The notes beneath the pieces are model-generated. The model saw only the letters and a program-made list of their open reading frames with translations. It made no database searches and was not told the DNA's origin. Shown piece after piece: positions 62,801-64,000 of a stretch of 64,000 nucleotides of DNA. How positions within the stretch are numbered: the stretch's first letter is position 1; each line of letters opens with the position of its first letter. The position numbers and the translations under genes are program-made. This DNA comes from Limnobacter sp. 130 (GTDB taxonomy: Bacteria > Pseudomonadota > Gammaproteobacteria > Burkholderiales > Burkholderiaceae_B), in assembly GCF_902506325.1 (NCBI RefSeq), contig NZ_LR732328.1:310001-374000 (forward strand). Reading direction: 5' to 3'.

Positions 62801-64000
62801 CAGCGTCTTGACCAAAGACGCCCGGTTGAATATTCGCGCCCAGAACAGTTGGGACCAACAATTGCCCAACTGGGGGCAGGGGATGGAGCACGACCCTTGT
62901 GACTGGATGGCTCCCACTTCCCGCTGGGAGCAAGGCAAAATTTACCGGGACTTGGCAGGCCTTCGCCCACCGGTCAGCAAAGCGGTGAAGAACGGTTTGC
63001 TCGAAGTAAAAATCCAATGGTTGGCCAGCGATGAATTGGGCAATCGCGAACTGGTGTTGAGTCAACAAGCTGTGCGCGTGCTGTTGAAGTATCCCGACAA
63101 GCCTTGCCAGCTCAATGAACCCCTGAAGCAGGTTTCGGTGTGGCTTCTGAACCAGGACATGGGTTTTCAGCGCACAGGTGTCGAAAATGCAGCATTGCTT
63201 CGCAATGAGGTTTTCCATGGACAGTTGGGTGTTTCGACCACGCTGTTAACCTGTCGCTACAATCCACGCCTTCATGAATCTGCCCAACAGTTGATGTCTG
63301 CGGGTGCCTTGCCAAAGCGTCAAATTGTCGAATCTGTTTATGATTTTCTTCAGCAGGCAGACACAGTGAATGCGGTGTTGAACACTGGCGAACAGGTGCT
63401 GAAGAATTCACAGTTTCGCGTGGAGTTTGTTGCAAATACACATGATGTTCGCATCAACGATACGCGCGGCGATCGAGTGATGTATTTGGCGCGCAACCCC
63501 GCCAACAAAGCGCTGAATTACATCAACCACTTTTGTGGTGGTGTGAAGTTTCGCAAAGACAGGTATGACTCCCGAGGTTTCCTCAGTTGTATTCAGTACC
63601 TGTGCAAAAGCACCGGGCTTGCGACGCATGAGCATTACCTGCGGCCCAATGGCAGTTTGGCCATTGCGAAATACCATCAATTGGTTGACGGTAAAATGGT
63701 GTTGCAGAACATCCGCTTGCATGGCCCGGGTGGTGATTTGCTGGCATCGTTGCCCAATGAACAGGCTTTGATTGCCCATGCCCTTTGCGCCATGCTTGAA
63801 AGGCGTGGTGGAAAGCATGTGTTGATCGTGGACAAGAACCGGCTTTTGTACAAACCTGCCCTGATGGCGCAGCAACGCATTCATCAGCAGATGCCAGGGC
63901 AAGTGGCCGTGGTGCCGGTAGTGCATGCCGTCCACACCTCGGGCTACAAAAATATTGCTCATGGTCCGACTAACTCCAATTTTCGGGATATCTTGCATGA
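59865..64000 (+). CDS. Very large CapA-domain / glycosyltransferase fusion protein, 3'-truncated by window edge
   Basis: The frame from ATG 59865 stays open for 1378 codons to the window end, starting 12 bp after tamB. Residues about 1-270 were not recognised. About 275-500 look like an alpha/alpha-toroid (KLGGNAVCILALAKYTELTG; YYDGEAAFALMRLYKIT). About 575-840 are a CapA (PGA_cap) metallophosphatase-fold domain: WAGDVNLGRRM, VVNLECVVS, CTANNHSGDYG, ALHWGNNWS, AHVLHGVEVHRGVP, YDAGDFLFD. About 840-1150 are a beta-rich linker. From about 1160 the sequence matches the N-terminal part of TagE/GtfA-like glycosyltransferases (YDSRGFLSCIQYL; YLRPNGSLAIAKYH; VHAVHTSGYKN). No signal peptide or transmembrane helix is seen. 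A role in an acidic or teichoic-like surface polymer is inference. Confidence 0.82.
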   Translation, partial: MINSGRLEKLGKHFSGLNPVEHNDTCVLMLSHSNGQARATVEVFSSQSFEASWSALHAHVTASFRKTSVDVEHVRVDWVCEIQKVTWAELKTLLSTTKRNYFSLGIALDPQFKHSFLWGELNGNAMLYGGSEEEFAKLHVGNFEKYARKKYGKSFVLNHAGEQPVYLFSTQGAYVGTDGVVHTLEPAGVAVGRRKLPDLEAESCGQLVFNASEFLARQVKDSGSFVYGIFPCFNKEIPTYNTLRHASSTYAMIEAWELTQSSFLKSAIDRSLHCLTTELIKRVTLSGGIQAAFLVDTGNEIKLGGNAVCILALAKYTELTGETRYIELMEQLAQGIVAMLNPTTRQFVHVLNYPDLSVKEQFRIIYYDGEAAFALMRLYKITRRPVWLQAVELAFEYFIEARHWKANDHWMSYCVNELTLYRPKRVYFEFGIRNFSSHLDFVLNRITTFPTLLELMMAAQQMLSRLQGMPEFADLYAQVDVEKFYRAMHWRANYLLTGYFWPEWAMYFAKPDTLNGAFFIRHHAYRVRIDDVEHYVSGLVAYRKFLLNSPDKTPIGVLDQAAASATGSTQADGPILAWAGDVNLGRRMHYRAHTLGFDKVLSQVPVLKAADLTVVNLECVVSNQGEQGFDKGESGPYYYRARPEMLNILVQGGVDVLCTANNHSGDYGHDALLDQLHWAQVASLGFVGTGHNSQSAFKPLIRQLGDVRIALFNFDLTQKRFAATGTQPGTAYLDPIAPESWKAQVEHCFQRAHEQAHLVVVALHWGNNWSTQPDPRTRTCAHALIECGADLLLGASAHVLHGVEVHRGVPIVYDAGDFLFDSIRKCVTSGVFLCELGMHGVRSVVYVPVGSEFGYTRQYHGHEAVSACEDFERKCQALGTLVQNQGERVLIVLPQKEQVPGGVRTLHDKLPAPADPKMIGSVPSLLDTCCVPSVPTDALINLNTEQCQWGPVRLMGIRIHPHELNQRGMLWVETFWSADSVLTKDARLNIRAQNSWDQQLPNWGQGMEHDPCDWMAPTSRWEQGKIYRDLAGLRPPVSKAVKNGLLEVKIQWLASDELGNRELVLSQQAVRVLLKYPDKPCQLNEPLKQVSVWLLNQDMGFQRTGVENAALLRNEVFHGQLGVSTTLLTCRYNPRLHESAQQLMSAGALPKRQIVESVYDFLQQADTVNAVLNTGEQVLKNSQFRVEFVANTHDVRINDTRGDRVMYLARNPANKALNYINHFCGGVKFRKDRYDSRGFLSCIQYLCKSTGLATHEHYLRPNGSLAIAKYHQLVDGKMVLQNIRLHGPGGDLLASLPNEQALIAHALCAMLERRGGKHVLIVDKNRLLYKPALMAQQRIHQQMPGQVAVVPVVHAVHTSGYKNIAHGPTNSNFRDILH

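Noticed and set aside
59865-64000. Two or three separate genes (toroid protein, CapA, glycosyltransferase)
   Set aside because: Reading the frame codon by codon shows no stop, and the phase is constant at the toroid, CapA and glycosyltransferase motifs.

Overview
This window looks like a chromosomal segment of a betaproteobacterium of the order Burkholderiales. Several things point there: the rpoN-hpf-ptsN-hprK-rapZ block next to lptABC-kdsC-kdsD, the order mlaF-E-D-A-C-B, the run bolA/ibaG-murA-hisGDCBHAFIE-HIT-tatABC-htrA-nif3-petABC-sspAB, and the short HisG. GC content looks moderate by eye. A Limnobacter-like organism would fit, but the genus is only an inference. No insertion sequence, integrase, prophage or CRISPR array was seen.

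Layout. 1-990 (+) is the 3' part of mutY. 943-8722 (-) holds rapZ, hprK, ptsN, hpf, rpoN, lptB, lptA, lptC, kdsC and kdsD (nitrogen-PTS regulation and LPS core synthesis/export). 8829-10829 (+) is a KefB-type antiporter. 10838-18676 (-) is an eight-gene, translationally coupled operon for a type IV pilus or type II secretion-like machine: secretin, ATPase, platform protein, two bitopic proteins and three pilin-like proteins. 18844-24444 (+) encodes the Mla phospholipid transport system and a second ABC exporter. 24478-34515 (+) runs from ibaG and murA through the complete his operon to tatABC. 34540-35694 (-) is a DegS-like protease, divergent from nif3. 36625-39331 (+) is the cytochrome bc1 operon, followed by sspA, sspB, tRNA-Thr and a methyltransferase. 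41846-46148 (-) holds ubiX, grxD, prmC, prfA and hemA, followed by an orphan response regulator and a TetR regulator.

From about 47 kb on, the content is more accessory. A TetR gene diverges from an AlkB-type hydroxylase and its ferredoxin reductase; two matching palindromes cover the two promoters. Next come two tandem paralogous acidic repeat proteins on the minus strand with a BapA-prefix-like N-terminus, one carrying about 50 Ser-Asp dipeptides. These diverge from tamA-tamB. Twelve bases after tamB begins a reading frame that stays open for 4.1 kb to the window edge. It encodes a very large protein combining an alpha/alpha-toroid-like region, a CapA-type (poly-gamma-glutamate capsule family) metallophosphatase-fold domain and the start of a TagE/GtfA-like glycosyltransferase.

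The strongest candidates for something undescribed are this CapA-glycosyltransferase fusion beside tamAB and the adhesin-like proteins, and the compact pilus-like operon whose GspK-like component has a 14-cysteine segment. All functional statements rest on reading motifs and gene context; no database search was run.
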